Positions 10,480 through 23,272 of a stretch of 64,000 nucleotides of DNA are shown one piece after another. The notes under the pieces are model-generated. The model was not told the origin of the DNA. It ran no database searches and worked only from the letters and a program-made list of their open reading frames with translations. Position 1 is the stretch's first letter. The number at the start of each line of letters is the position of its first letter. The position numbers and the translations under genes were made by a program. Source of the stretch: Zingiber officinale (taxonomy: Eukaryota; Streptophyta; Magnoliopsida; Zingiberales; Zingiberaceae); contig NC_055991.1 of NCBI RefSeq assembly GCF_018446385.1, positions 102,159,712 to 102,223,711 on the forward strand, given 5' to 3'.

Positions 10480-13246
10480 GAAATCGTCGGCCAAGAGAGG
10501 GTAAAGGCGAGCCCTAGCCGTCTCTCGTGGATGTCCAGTGCCTTCTCGTCATCGGATCTTGGATCAGGGAGGTCCACTTCACTGGATTCCAGTTCCTCCT
10601 TCTCATTAGTGTTGATTGGCTGCTGATCCTAGAGTGGATGGACTGCCGAAGCATAATTTGGTGTAAGATTGCTGGTGATCCACGGTTCCGACGATCCAGT
10701 TGCAATAGTGAATTCCTCCGGTCATGTTCCACCAGTGGTCACGGTTAATTTGGGTGAGTTTGTTTGAGTTAAGCCATGATTGTAAATCCTAATTTAATTT
10801 GGCAGTGTTGATTAGGGTAGTGGCAATTTTTGTGCATGATAGGTGTTTGATGGAATGCCTTAAGCTTCTTGTTTCCTCTGTTTATACCGGACCATCTGCA
10901 AATGGGTGGGGAAGCTCCATTTTTCTCCACAGTAAACTTTGGATTTCTTCATCAAAAGGGTGTGAATCTATTTTGGATCAAGGTAAGATAAGTATGGAGT
11001 TTTTAGTTGCATTTATGTGATAGATGGATGCATAAGGATTTATATTATATTATGTTGGGGATAAGGAGATGTTATGGATGATTGGATTTGATTAGTGTAT
11101 ATTGATTTTAGAAGATGTCCATGATTAAATTGGTTAACTCATGAGTAGGACAGAAGTGAAGAATTGTGGATTTAGTTAAACCTAACTGGATTAAAGCATT
11201 AGGTTAATTATTTCGAGATTGAGGAATTATTTAGCTATTTGCTACCTATGTAATTAGCTAAATATATTATGTGATCACAGGACTTTCGAGGCGAGCGTAT
11301 CGACGTGAGGTTGGTTTATCTGACACGGTCGACAAATAAAGGCGGGTATTTCTTCCTTAGCTTCTATGTAGATTTTCTTGTACTTAGTGCTTGGTTATTA
11401 TTGGATGAATTAGGCTACTTTATCTTATATCATGATCGGTTGCTGTTTTTCCTGCATGATACTTATACTTGACCCTTGTGATGATCTATTTAATTCATAT
11501 ACAGTCTCCACTCTTGATATCTACTCTGTTGTGATTACACGTGTAGAGTATGTCTTATAGGGATTGTCGGGTTGTTGGTATTCTCATGCTGATTGGGTAT
11601 ATGATGTGGACTGTACATACGTGAGTATGTGTTATAGGAGTCATCTTGTTGACCGTGCATTTGCATGTTGTATGCACACACGCATTTGTCATGTACTTTT
11701 GGAGGAGTTGTGTTGATTGTATGTTTGGAGTATATACACATGTCTGTTGTGTTTTTACTGGAGGATACATGTTGATTGTACTTATATTTTGTGTACGTGT
11801 GTCTGGTGGGATTATTAGAGATTTTTAGTTGATTATACATGTGTAGTTGTGTACATATGTTTGGGGGGATACGTGGAGGTATCATGATGATTATACTCAT
11901 GTTGGAGGTATTTATGAGGTTTGGTGTTGTTGCATGGATGATGATTATATATATATATATATATCATGTTCATCATTCATTGCATCTGATGACCATTGCC
12001 TCCCTTGTGGTGAGAGAGTCGTCAGTTGGTTTGGTGTAGCGTCGCACACTCGGCAACTCATGGGTAGTGGTAGCTGGAGCAGTTGCCGCTCGCCCTGTCG
12101 TGCCACCCGGTCACGAGGTTTAGTGAGATCCGGCATTGTGAGCAGTCAGGGACCCTGATGCTATGTAGCTAGATAGCTATTAGCGGACTGTCCGCCTCGA
12201 CCATTATATAGTGGGCTGGAGGGTAGTACAGTCGTCACAGACCCAAGCCTCTCGGCCATACAGGGGTCGTGGTATCTGGAGAGGTGGCGGGGGTGGCCAT
12301 GGAGCATGCATGTACTTTTGCATATGATGCGCGGTGCATCTGGGGGATATCTACATACATGCCTAGTAGATACTAGTTGCATGTGATTGTGACTTGTTGC
12401 ATTTGTTTGAGATATGATTGTTGCATTTGGTTGCCATGCTGCATACATGTCATTTATTTTACATGTATATGCAGTCGTATCTATATTGCACAGGTGTCAC
12501 GGGTATATCTGTTGCAGATCCGGTGAGTTTATTGATCATTGTACCATGTGTCGATTCCAGATTGGGTATGTATCTGTCATTATGTTAGTTGTGGTTTGTA
12601 TAGTTTATATGTCAGGTTATTATGTCAGATATGTTTAGGTGCATTGATTATGATAGTATGATCATGTTCTTTATTCCCTACTGAGACTGTATACTTGTGA
12701 TCTCCATGTTTGTTTATGGACCATGCACTATCTTTTCTATTACCCGCTGAGTTACCTATACTCACCACCGCATGTATACATTTATGTTTTCAGGTAGCTT
12801 GTAGATGGTTGGTGTCGCTCGGAGTATCCTGTCTGTCGGGTCCTACGTCACATCCGAAGATCGTGCTTGTTTCCTTTTGTATATTCCTTTCTTATTTTTG
12901 GCATTGTATTTGTGTATATCCATGTGGCTATCTTATGGTTTTGGTGTTGTATTTTTGTTTAAGCCGTGCCGGCATGCATTGTATTTATTTGGTTTGTGTG
13001 GGCTTTCCTTCATTTTTCCGTTGTGTTTTAGTACAGCCGTGTGGGCTGTTTTATATATAACTGCATGGTTGTGATTGTTTCATTCCAGCCGAGTGGGCTG
13101 TTATTATAACTGCGTGGTTGTGTATATAAATATTCCAGCCGCATATGGCTGATGTATTTTGCTTGTATGGATGCTTCTGATTGTCACCGGTATAGGAGAG
13201 ATGCTGTCGGATTTTTGTCTGGCAGAGACTCCTTTGGGGAGTGACA
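10480..13246 (+). repeat. Gy3: gypsy LTR, left part removed by Gy1 insertion
   Basis: From about 11280 on this aligns with the Gy2 LTR: shared AAGGCGGGTATTTCTTCC, TATGTAGATTTTCTT, the ACTGTCCGCCTCGACCA block, the stem TGAGT/ACTCA (12748-12764) with CAG ending at 12793, and the end AGTGACA. It begins abruptly at the Gy1 boundary and ends at 13246 inside the Athila ORF, so it is a solo LTR or the 3' LTR of an element continuing left of the window. Candidate right TSD TAAGG (13247-13251). A (TA)n run lies near 11948-11963. Confidence 0.8.
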
Positions 13247-13772
13247 TAAGGAGCTCTAGAAGTATGAGGGTTAAAATGAGATTGTTCAGAGATTTGTTGC
13301 CAAAAGTGTGAATTTTCAAATTTAGGCAAAATTGTACACACATCATTTTTAGGCAAATCATAATAACTATTAAAATCACTCAATGTCCATTCGTAATCTT
13401 CATTTAATAAATGAAATTTAACTTCCCCCCACCTTGTATATTGTCAACTGTTATAGAACTTAAAATTTCAAAGACGATTCTAGGATAAGTTGGGTATTTC
13501 ATATTCATCAATCCACTCCAACCTATTCTTTCAAATAACCAATAAATATCATCTCTAAACCCTAATGTATCCAAAGTTGCATCATCCAAAAATTTAGTAC
13601 TCAAGAGAGAACGTTTACATAAAGGAAAATATCGAAGTTGTTGTTCTTTGCTAGAAAAGATAATGCCAAAGTTGTTAGAAATATCTTTGAAACAAGAGTT
13701 TCTTTCTTTTGTAGCAAACATCTTTCCTTTCCCTTTACTTGTTGATGAAGCATCCTTGATTACATTTGACAT
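13247..13772 (-). pseudogene. Athila ORF1 / env-position ORF, truncated
   Basis: Starts with ATG at 13772 (MSNVIKDASSTSKGKGK). The first ~120 codons show the ATHILA ORF-1 pattern: a basic Ser/Lys N-terminus, RYFPLCKRSLLSTKFLDD, LDTLGFRDDIYWLFERIGW, then YPTYPRIVFEILSSI. A frameshift or stop near 13404 is followed in another frame by NEDYEWTLSDFNSYYDLPK, continuing the family pattern, and the ORF is then cut by Gy3 at 13247. It lies downstream of integrase, the position of the env-like gene in Athila elements. Function in the family is unknown; I recognise the pattern from memory and have no database match. Confidence 0.72.
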
Positions 13773-13889
13773 GGTGGAAGCTAGAGAGAGATTGAACTTT
13801 TAAGGGAGAATGAAAGAAATAAATTAGAGGAAGTAGTTTAGAACCCTAGGGAGGAAGAAGTGAGAAAGAATAAAGAAGAAGAAGAAAGT

Positions 13890-14515
13890 GTGAGGCAAGC
13901 ACGGCCGTGTGACACACACACCCCCGTGCCCTAGATCTTAAAAAACTAGGTTGGGGCATGCTTCTTCCCTCACACTGTAGTGTCTAGATTTTCAGCATGG
14001 CTGTGTTAGTTTACACGAGCCTTGCATTTTCCTTTTCAGCTTAAAACACATGGTCGTGTGTGGTACACAGGTAGTGTATTCTCCTCGAAAATTTTTACCC
14101 GATCGTGTCAGTGAACAGGGCAGTACAGGTTCCTTCTCGGATTCTTTTGCACGGTCGTGTATAGTACATGGCCTAATTCCTTTTCTTCTTTAGCTAGCCT
14201 TAAACGGCCGTGTATGAGACACGACCGAGTCATTCTCCTTCTCGGGGATTCCTGCACGACCATGTTGATTGGCACGGGCAATGCAACCTTCTTCTCTGGA
14301 TTTCTCACATGGTCGTGTGTGATACACGGCCAAACACTTCGCCTCATCTAGAATCATCACACGACTGTGCGTGGTACATGGTCGAGCACCTCTCTTTCTT
14401 GGGTAATTTCACACGGACCGTGTGAGTCACACGGACCGTGTGAGTCACACGGTCGAGTGCTCCTTCTCCTCTGTAAACTTTACACGGCCGTGTCTAGTAC
14501 ACGGCCGAGCTCTAT
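13890..14515 (-). repeat. Array of ACACGGCCGTGT palindromic boxes
   Basis: At least a dozen boxes of the form ACACGGYCGTGT occur, often paired with a second ACACGGCCGAG-type box 5-10 bp away (for example 13899-13910, 14401-14455, 14481-14510). CG-to-TG/CA variants such as ACATGGTCGTGT are common. The same boxes are found in the H LTR at 59900-60000. The segment has no coding potential. Confidence 0.82.
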
Positions 14516-14800
14516 TTAGCTCAACATGGATGATTTTACTCCTTTCCGACTTCTCCAATGCTTCCATGCCCATGAAATAATCATAGAAGCTCATGGAAAC
14601 AAGATTACAACCTGGAAACAAAAGTAATCAACAAAATTAAAAAGCCCTAACTAATAAAAAGTAAAAATTGAACTGAAACTACTAAAGAAACCCTTGAGTT
14701 ACCTCCTAAGAAGCACTTGTTTAAGGTCATTAGCTCGACCGATCTCATTAATCTGGAGGACGAGGTTCAGAAAAGTATAATTTTTGTTTCTCTTCCAAAT

Positions 14801-15489
14801 TCATGCCATGTACATATCTTTTAAGACGTAAGGATAAACCCTTTTAACTTTGAAAGGGACCATCCATCGTGACTTAAGTTTTCCTAGAAAAAGTTTTAAT
14901 CTTGAATTGAATAATAAAACTAAATCTCCCTCTTTAAAATCTTTGCGTAAAATATGTTGATCATGCCATTTCTTTGTTCTTTCTTTATAAGATCGAGTAT
15001 GTTCATAAGCATCCATCCTTAATTCATAGAGCTCATTTAACTGAAGTTTTCTTTTCTCTCTTGCTATCCTGAGATCCATATTAAGTTTTGTAATTGGCCA
15101 ATAAGCTTTATGTTCCAATTCAACTGGAAGATTACATGACTTTCCATAGACCAACCGAAATGGAGGCATACCAATGGTAGTTTTGTAAGCAGTACGATAT
15201 GCCCATAAAGCATCATCTAACTTCAATGAACAATCATTTCGTGAAGTAGAGACTATTTTCTCTAGTATAGCTTTAATTTCACGATTTGAGATCTCAACTT
15301 GCCCATTAGTCTGTGGATGGTAAGGTGTTGCTACTTTGTGACTTACTCCATATTTCTTGAGTAAGTTTTCGAACTATTTCTCTATAAAATGTGACCCCCA
15401 TCACTAATGACTTCCTTGGGTACGCCAAATCATGGAAAGATTGTTTTTTTAAACAATTTGATGATTGTTTTTGCATCACTTGTAGGAGA
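14801..15489 (-). pseudogene. Athila integrase, second half of core and C-terminus
   Basis: Continues the integrase interrupted by F: after TSDAKTIIKLFKK come FGVPKEVISDGG (second catalytic Asp), a frameshifted stretch still readable as YHPQTNGQ and [12 protein letters not shown] (catalytic Glu), then the clean frame [21 protein letters not shown] and [18 protein letters not shown]. The C-terminal part has [12 protein letters not shown] and the [11 protein letters not shown] motif. These are hallmark Athila/Tat integrase strings. At least one frameshift near 15380-15420 makes it inactive. Confidence 0.9.
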
Positions 15490-18400
15490 TGTAATACCCA
15501 CTAAGCTTGTAAGATAAATATATGAATGTGGAATTTTGCCTTAGAAAATAATAGGAAGTGAGTTGAACCAAAAAGGAAATAAAAAGAAATAAAAATAGGG
15601 AGAGGTCAAGGATTGAACCTTGAACCTCTTATATTATATTTCATAGAATTAATGGGTAATAACCAGTTGGGATAGGAATAATATGTTGATAACAAAGGAG
15701 GGAAACTCATGATAAAGGTAAGAGTAAAAGCTAGCCAAAAGAAAACAAGAAAGGAGCAAGAGAAAGACAACTTGTCTTCCTCCCTTTCTCTCCTTCTTCC
15801 TCTTTGGTTTTGCCAAAAATTTAAAGAGGGATTAAGGGGATTCATTCCCCCTTATTTCACCATGAATGATGAGGATAAATAAATAAATAAAAATAAAAAT
15901 AAAATAGAAAAAAAAAGGCTAAGGGAGAAGGAAAGCAAAAACTAAGTTTGCTACCTCTTCCCCCTTAACATAAAAGAGAATATGTAAAGGGAAAATTCTA
16001 TTTTCTCTCATTTTTCTCATTCTCTCCTCTCCCTCACCGAAACCTCAGTTCCCCCTCTCCTCCATCTTCGGCCCCAAAGCCAAGTTTTCCCCTAAGAAAG
16101 CCTAAGAAACAAGGAGGACTTAGCAAAGGAATCAAGGGAAAGGAACTAGAAGAAGAGACTACTTCTTCTTCACCATACCTTAGATCCACAAGCGAAAAGG
16201 ATGTCAGCTTCCCCTCACCTGTGGTACAAGGCGTTTTAAGTGTTTTTTTTCAGACTTTATGAAGATTTTAAAACCTAGAAACAAGTTTTGAGAAAATTCG
16301 GCCAAGAAGAACTTTCAAAAATCTAATGATGTTTAAACTAGTCTTCACTACATGATAGATTTTTCTATGCTATGTAGAGGGGTTCTTCTTCTTGCTTTTA
16401 TACCTATATGATGCTTGATCAGAGGAGTACTGAACCCTAGAATTTTGGCCAAAAATATTCTTAAGAGGCTAGGGAAATTTATTGTTTTACCCACTAGTAC
16501 AAGGTTCTCCCTATGAAATATTAAGGATCATGTATTAGTTTTCTTCCTTAGAAGATATTTGAAACTAAAAGAAAACCCACTCATATGATTCGGTCAAGAA
16601 AGGGTTTAGGGTTAGGAAGACCTTTAAATTTAAATAACCATGCTCATGTGATAGAATACAAAGATCTTAAAGGATTTGTATGCTTGAATATTGCTAGAAT
16701 TTCATGAACTCCTTCTTAGGGTTTTTCGGCCATGATGAGATGGATAGCTTAGAAAAGATTAAACAAAATTTTAATATGCTCAAGACCTCTGTGTTGTTTA
16801 GATATGAAAGTTTTTCAATGCCCTCATGCTTAATTAGGGTGTAGAAAAATTAGTTGCATGACATATAACATGTATGACTACAAGGGGTCCTAGCTTATTC
16901 ATGAACCAATTTGTATATATGTTTCTTAGTAACTTTTGCCATGAAACTTACTTAGGTTTTTCATGCTTTAGGCCACTTAAGAACCTAGCTAAAGAATGGT
17001 AGGTTTCGGCCATGAGAAAAAAAAATAAAAGAAAAAGAGAAAAAGAAACTTAGAAAGCTTAAGACACAATTCATATGTATACTTATTATGCTTGTCTTTA
17101 CATATGCTATGAAACTTGTATGACTTCATATGTTTTAATGTTATTTGAAGCAAGTTTAAACACTGATGAGTTTCGGCCAAGTAGGGTTTAAATGACCTAG
17201 AGGCCTTAGAATTTAAACCAAAGGTGTTAAAATGCTTCTTATGAAAATATGATAACCTATTGCTTGTGTCACATGCTTGTATAATTTTTCCATGACCTAA
17301 ATGGACCATTGTAAGTCTCGGCCATGAAGGTTTAGATGCCCTAGGGACCCTAGGACTTAAATTAAATATGATCATGTCACTCTACATGAAATATGATAAG
17401 TAGAAAGCCAAGGTTCAATTGCTATATGTTGTTTTATGACCTAAAATGATGCTAGGGTATGTTTCGGTCATAACTATTGTTTGATGCCTTGTATGAATTT
17501 ATACATAAGGTTAGTCCAAGTTCACATGCTTGTATGCTTGTTTGTAGCCCTAATGAGAACTTGTTAAATTTCGGTCATGACATATGTTAAGGGCTTAAAG
17601 AACTTAGGAACTAATTCAAATGTGTCAAATGTGTTTACCTTGTTCCTTGGTAAAAATGTTATAAATATGATTTAAAGTTGTCCATGCTTTTATGTCATAT
17701 GGAACCTTGTTTCACACCTTAAGGTTTTGGCCACATGAAATTAGGGACTTGAAGAACTTAGAAACTAAGTTAATCATGTTTATAATGCTTCCTATGAAAA
17801 TGTTATGATAATTTAGGTGCCATATGCTTGGATGTTGTGTTTAACCTAAATTAAGCTCTAAAGGGGTTTCGGCCACAAGGGTTTAGGAAGCTTAGAACCA
17901 AGATGAATATGATACCATGTTTCCTATGATAGGATAATCACAAGATACACCCTTATGCTTAATATGTATGCTTGTGATTTATGACTTATGATATGATATG
18001 CATGCTTTTATGATATGATATGCTTTGTGCTAAAAATATGCATGCTTATGTTATGATATGTGTTTAAATTATGCATGCTTTAATGCTATGTTTAGTGCTT
18101 AAAATATGCATGCTTTCATGATATGCTATGTGGTTAAATCATGCATGCTTGATGATATGCTTTATGCTTAAGATATGCATGTTTTTATGATCTATGCCTA
18201 AGTGATGCATATTGTTATGACATGATGTATGCCTAAGTGATGCATGCCTTTATGATGTGATGTATGCCTAAGTGATGCATACCTTTATGACATGATGTAT
18301 GCCTAAGTGATGCATACCTTATGATATGATGTATGCCTAAGTGATGCATACTTTTATGACATGATGTATGCCTAAGTGATGCATACCTTTATGATATGAT

Positions 18401-19576
18401 GTGTGCCTAAGTGATGCATGCTTTTATGATACATGATATGTATGACATGTACTTTACTTTATGTGTGAGTGGCTTGTACCAAGGGTGGGCTCCATAAGCG
18501 CCCCGGGGACTAAGGACCTCGTTAGGGATGGGCTCCTAAGTGCCCCTAGGACTAAGGGCCTAGTATGTTTGCCTCGTAGGGTTCAAGACTTGCTACCTTG
18601 GACCTACAAGGTTGCGCGCAATATGTAAGTGGTACATAGCCGGGATCCCCCTTATGTTGAGATTACTTTCAAGTATATATATGTAAAAGAAAATGGTTTT
18701 AAAGATCATGAGACATACACATGTTTTTCGGATACATGTTTTCCAAAATCATATTGCATACACCTTATGATTATGCTATGTTTCATGCTATGCTCTTGAT
18801 TATGATATGCCATGATAAGGTATGATAATGTTATGTTCATGCTATACCTTATAGACATGTTTCGGCCATGGATATGTTGATGCTTGATATATAGATTTCG
18901 GCCATGGATATGATGATGCCTTGATGTACATGTTCGGCCATAGTTATGATGCTTTGATATACATGTTTCGGCCATGCTTTGATATACCATGATACTTGGT
19001 CGTTATGCCATGTCTCGCTATGTTTTATGCAATGCACTAGGTATATGTTTCGGCCATGATGATGTTTGATATGCCATGACTAGTGGTGATTATATTATGA
19101 TGCATGATATGCTTGAATAGAATGCTAGGTTATGCCATGATTAGTTGAGATTATGACTTGTTGATACATTCTTTGATTATATGTTGATTTTTGGCTTTAG
19201 TGAGTAGGAAAGGAACTTACTGAGCCATGAGTGCTCACAGCTTACTTTCCTTGTACCACAGATAAAGGAAAAAGCTGGATGAGCTAAAGGAGCAGCAGGA
19301 GGGGCAACGAAGATGTGTGTGGCGGTGGCTAGGCAACTAATTAAGAACCTGCTTTAAAACCTTTAAGAACTATGCTTTGGTTTTGTGAAATGTAATACAC
19401 TATTGGTGACTTGATGTTAAGTTTTTATTGATTTTGTTATCATGTTATGAAACCATGTTAGTGTAGTTGGGTTTGAAATAAGTTAAGAAAAATAATTTTT
19501 AAGTCTTCCGCTGTAATACGTATGTAGAGTATCGTAGCCCCGTCCCTTAGGGTTAGCAGGGAGGGCGGGCGTTACA
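15490..19576 (+). mobile_element. F: solo gypsy-type LTR, 4087 bp
   Basis: Starts TGTAATACCC, ends GGGCGTTACA, and is flanked by the 5-bp TSD GGAGA (15485-15489 and 19577-19581). It interrupts the Athila integrase between VEAIASP and TSDAK. There is no PBS, coding region or second LTR, so it is a solo LTR left by LTR-LTR recombination. It shares the TGAGC/GCTCA stem (19221-19237) plus CAG (ending 19261) with the other gypsy LTRs, and an early GGTCAAGGATTGAACCTTGA block with LTR G at the window end. Confidence 0.88.
16730..19060 (+). repeat. Tandem repeats inside LTR F
   Basis: Two repeat classes. A 35-bp unit (TGCATACCTTTATGACATG...ATGCCTAAGTGA) is repeated about six times at 18207-18440, with looser copies from about 17990. 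A longer degenerate unit carrying TTTCGGCCATG recurs about every 150-300 bp from 16730 to 17880, and every ~60 bp at 18858-19060. No coding potential. Confidence 0.85.
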
Positions 19577-20064
19577 GGAGAAGCTATAGCCTCCACCCAT
19601 TTTGACACATAATCCACCGCCACTAAAATAAACTTATTTTCATATGAAAAAGGAAATGGTCCCATGAAATCTATTCCCCATACATCAAATAGTTCAACTT
19701 CAAGAATGTAATTTAGTGGCATTGATCACAAGATTGCACAAATTCTCTTGTATCTTTGAATAGAGTAGACCAGTAAAACCCTGCCTGTAAAATTTTTACA
19801 GATGTCTTTGAACATCCCAAATGTCCTCCATATGATGAAGAATGACAATAAAACAAAATATCCTTTACCTCATTCTCTGGTACACATCTTCTATAGATCA
19901 CATCTCTACATTTTTTGTAAAGAAGCGATTCATCCCAAATATAATTTTTAACATCCGAAAGAAATTTTTTCTTTTGTTGTCTAGAGAAGTTTGGGGGAAG
20001 AACTCCACTTGCTAGATAATTTACAAAATCTGCAAACCAAGGTGTCTTTACACATGTCAATACC
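19577..20064 (-). pseudogene. Athila integrase, zinc finger and start of core
   Basis: Directly continues the RNase H end across insertion E (EHLMVL then TCVKTPWFADFVNYL). The H2C2 zinc finger is complete: YCHSSSYGGH and, 35 residues on, CDQC. A stop and roughly ten lost codons follow (19713-19725). The core then resumes with [18 protein letters not shown], carrying the first catalytic Asp, and runs to VEAIASP where F is inserted. Confidence 0.92.
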
Positions 20065-20329
20065 TGTAACGACCCAACTCCTGGGTACTAGGCTGTGAGC
20101 CGGATCGCTACATTAACTACTGAAACTACTGTGTCGTACTGTGCGGAAAACTGGGTAAAATAAAATTTCACTAACTGACTCTGTTAATCTGACAACTGAT
20201 GCACCCATGCGGTTATAAGGAAGGATTCAAGACCCTTTCCGGTTGGTGTACATGTGCTAAGGAGGATTCTTGACCTCCCATCTGAGCTAGGAACTCAAAC
20301 TAACTTCCCAGCTAGCTGCTGATCGATCC

Positions 20330-20640
20330 ACGGATCGATCAAGCTTACTACGATTCTATGCCCTGCTGGATCGGTCTGCGGACCGATTCAACAGAGGCTG
20401 GATCGGTCGGAAGGACCGATCCAGGCACCTGGAGACGCTGGGATGCCCTCTGTTCGATGCTGGATCGGTCGTCTGACCGATCCAGGCACCTGGAAATCTC
20501 CTCCGAGACTACTGTATCGAGCTGGATCGGTCGGCTGACCGATCCAGGAGGATACAGTAGCATACTGTATCTCGCTGGATCGGTCGGCTGACCGATCCAG
20601 TGGAACAGCTCAGACCCTGATCGGTCTGGGGACCGATCAG
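20330..20640. repeat. Array of GGATCGGTC/GACCGATCC hairpins
   Basis: Six to seven inverted repeats, each GGATCGGTC, a 3-5 bp loop and GACCGATCC (clear copies at about 20369, 20400, 20461, 20522 and 20575, the last GATCGGTC/GACCGATC near 20617), with spacings of about 30-60 bp. Loops vary (TGCG, GGAAG, GTCT, GGCT) while stems are conserved. Confidence 0.88.
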
Positions 20641-21816
20641 TGTCTGATTTCACTCGAGAGTTCTGATTTCAGCACTTTGGCGTGCCAAATCATCACACAA
20701 CAGTTCTAAAACAATGGAGATACATTCTAGCATATAAGTACTAATGTTCTAAACGTGATAAGCTAAACAAGACATAGTTACTAAGCTAGAACAATTAGTA
20801 ACAAGACTAAGTATGAAACTAGACATGTTAAGTGCTAAAACTGAAATAAAAGTGTATAGATCCCAAGGATCTTTATTCCAGACCCCTTGCACACACACAT
20901 CATCGTAGCATCACCCTCCAGCCTCCGCTAATCCACTTTTCTTTTACCGGTATCTGCAGTATAAGAAAAGTAGTATATGTAAGCCAATAAGCTTAGTAAG
21001 AAACCATCTACCTCACAAAAGCATGCATACGATGCAAATATGATTTTAAATCATGCTGTTTGAAAAATATACTGAATATGCAAGCATGGCATGACATGGT
21101 ATCACACAAAGCATGGCATAACATATAAACTGAGCATGCTCTAAACTGATCATGGCATACTTATAAACTGAGCATGCAACTGAACTAGTCAAGCATATAT
21201 CTAAATCTGTACACAAACTCAAATAAAGTAAACTAAACCTGAACTGAACTGAAAGCTAAATTAGTGTTCTCATCACTGGTTTCAAATTTGAAATCTATAC
21301 ATATAATAGATGAAAATACTAAACATGCTGTTGGGCCCTGGCAACTGTACTTACTGTGCGCGCATCCCTACGAGACCCGGGATTGCAAGTTCCGAATCCA
21401 GTAGGGTTACTAGGTTATCTGAACCTAGGGACGACTGTGGGAGTGCAGCCCATGGATATCTGATCCAAGTACAGTGCCAACTGAATAAAAGTAAAATACT
21501 GAATACTGTTTTATTTTACTTTGCTGTTCTAGGTTATCTGAACCTAGAGCTAGGTTATCTGAACCTAGAGGCTACTGTGGGAGCCTACCCAATGGATATC
21601 TGATCCATATAGCTATGATAACTGATAAATAACTGAATAAAAAAATGTTTCTAATATATTTTACATGCTGTTAGGACGCCTATTGGTGCATCCTTCTGAA
21701 CTGGGCATTCTACCGAATGCTTAGTGTGCACTAAAAGCACACCCTAAAACTGAAAACTGTAAAATTACTGAACTAACGCCAAAACTAACAAGCGAGAGCA
21801 ATTGAGATGTGCATTC

Positions 21817-23010
21817 ACCTAAGTTTTGATAATGGCAAAGGATTCAAAGTTAAGGTGCTTTGTTATCTGACAGCTTTTGCTCAGTGTTTCAGGAAAGTCC
21901 TAACTGCGGTTAGGCAAGGTAAAACCCTAGCGGGTGGTAACCCTAGGTCATAGGGGGTGGTAACCCTATGCGGAAAGTCTTGGCAGGTCGATGGCTTCAG
22001 GCAAAAGTCCTAGGGGGTGGTAACCCTAGGTGGAAAGTCCTGGTGTCGCGAACCAGGTGAAAGTCTGAACTAGCCGGTGATACGGATGTTCAGCAGAAAG
22101 TCCGGAAGCATCGAGTGCTGAGCAAAAGTCCAGTCAATCTGGAGGATCGTACTGGCAACAGGTAAATCTCCTGAGTGGAGTAGGTGAGGACGCGTTCCCC
22201 GTAGAGGGAACAGTAGGCGTCGGGTCGACCTAGGGTTTCCGAGAGGAAACCTGAAGTCAGACCCGGACAGTTCGAATGCTGTCAAAACTTTTATCATTCA
22301 TTATGTTTCTGTGCTAACTTTGTTTTGCAGGGTATGTGTTTGGGACTAACACATTTTGCAGGAACAAAGGAGCAAGTTACAACTCGGATGAACAGTGTCC
22401 GAGGCGCCTCCATGGAGCTTGGAGGCGCCTCGGGTGCGAGCCATGAAATCAAGGCGCCTTGAACCGGAGGTTGAAGGCGCCTTGGATAGGCTGAAGGCGC
22501 CTTGAACTAGATAGAGTTCGACCAGGTCCGTGCTGATCCACGCGGGTGACTCGGCTCGTTCAAGGCGCCTTGGTGAACAGTATAAGGCGCCTTGAACCCC
22601 CTTTATAAGGGGTCTCGACCAGCAGCTTCAAGACACAACTTCCAAGCTTCCATTCTGCTGTGTTCTGCTCAAGTGCTGCTTCCGAAGTGCTGTTGCAACA
22701 TTCCGACGACCCGAAGCTCAGATTTCTTTTCTACTACTGTTGTCGGTATAATTTTAATTGCAGTTACATTTCGTAATTAATCTGTAATATTCATACGAAA
22801 TTATAGTTGTTGCCCACGGAAAGCGATCAAGGATCGCGGGCCTTCGAGTAGGAGTCGACCTAGGCTCCGAACGAAGTAAACCACTGTGTTCTTGTGTTTG
22901 TTTCCTTTATTCCGCTGCTTTAATTACTCTACGAACGTTTTACGATTCCGATAATCGAACAAATAGCCACGAGCGCTATTCACCCCCCTCTAGCGCGTCT
23001 CGATCCAACA
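21817..23010 (+). repeat. Copia A 5' LTR, first ~29 bp missing
   Basis: Homology with the 3' LTR begins at ACCTAAGTTTTGATAATGG; the expected TGTTGGTGCGGGAAGC start is replaced by E sequence. It ends CGATCCAACA just before the PBS. It contains the chain of short stem-loops described for B (here about 21890-22275), the GGCGCC boxes and a TATA box. Confidence 0.9.
22400..22608 (+). promoter_or_regulatory. Copia LTR promoter: GGCGCC palindromes and TATA
   Basis: A hairpin (CGAGGCGCCTCCA, loop, TGGAGGCGCCTCG) at 22400-22432 is followed by AAGGCGCCTT boxes up to 22593, then CCCCCTTTATAAGGGG with the TATA at about 22602-22608. The same layout is in B and in the 3' LTR of A, with different box numbers. 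Confidence 0.7.
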
Positions 23011-23012
23011 AT

Positions 23013-23024
23013 TGGTATCAGAGC
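23013..23024 (+). other. Copia A primer binding site
   Basis: TGGTATCAGAGC two bases after the LTR end, the usual tRNA-iMet-type site. Confidence 0.92.
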
Positions 23025-23272
23025 GGGGTCGTTTTGAATTGGTGCAACCACCTTTCAAAACAAATTTTTCGCAGTTTTTTTTCGTTTTCGGAGTCGAATT
23101 AGAATTTAGCCTTATAGCTATATTCTAATTTTTGTTTCCCTCGAATCGACTTTTGCTCGAAGTAGGTGCAACACCACTCGAGTTCGTTTTTATTATTCTT
23201 TATTCCAGCACTACTAATCCAAGACTTAGTCTTGGAACATATTCTGTTGTTTTCTTTTGTTACATATTATAA

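Noticed and set aside
11535..11900. Minus-strand 121-codon frame in LTR Gy3 and its counterparts in Gy2 LTRs
   Set aside because: The frame is not kept in the Gy2 copies (length and sequence change with stops), so it is chance.
15490..19576. Element F as a DNA transposon with TGTAA/TTACA terminal inverted repeats
   Set aside because: Five-base TSD, TG...CA ends, the hairpin-CAG module and similarity to LTR G all fit a solo LTR better.
20330..20640. Repeat-spacer look of the GGATCGGTC array, CRISPR-like
   Set aside because: Units are inverted repeats with uneven spacing in a plant LTR, with no cas genes; a hairpin array, not CRISPR.
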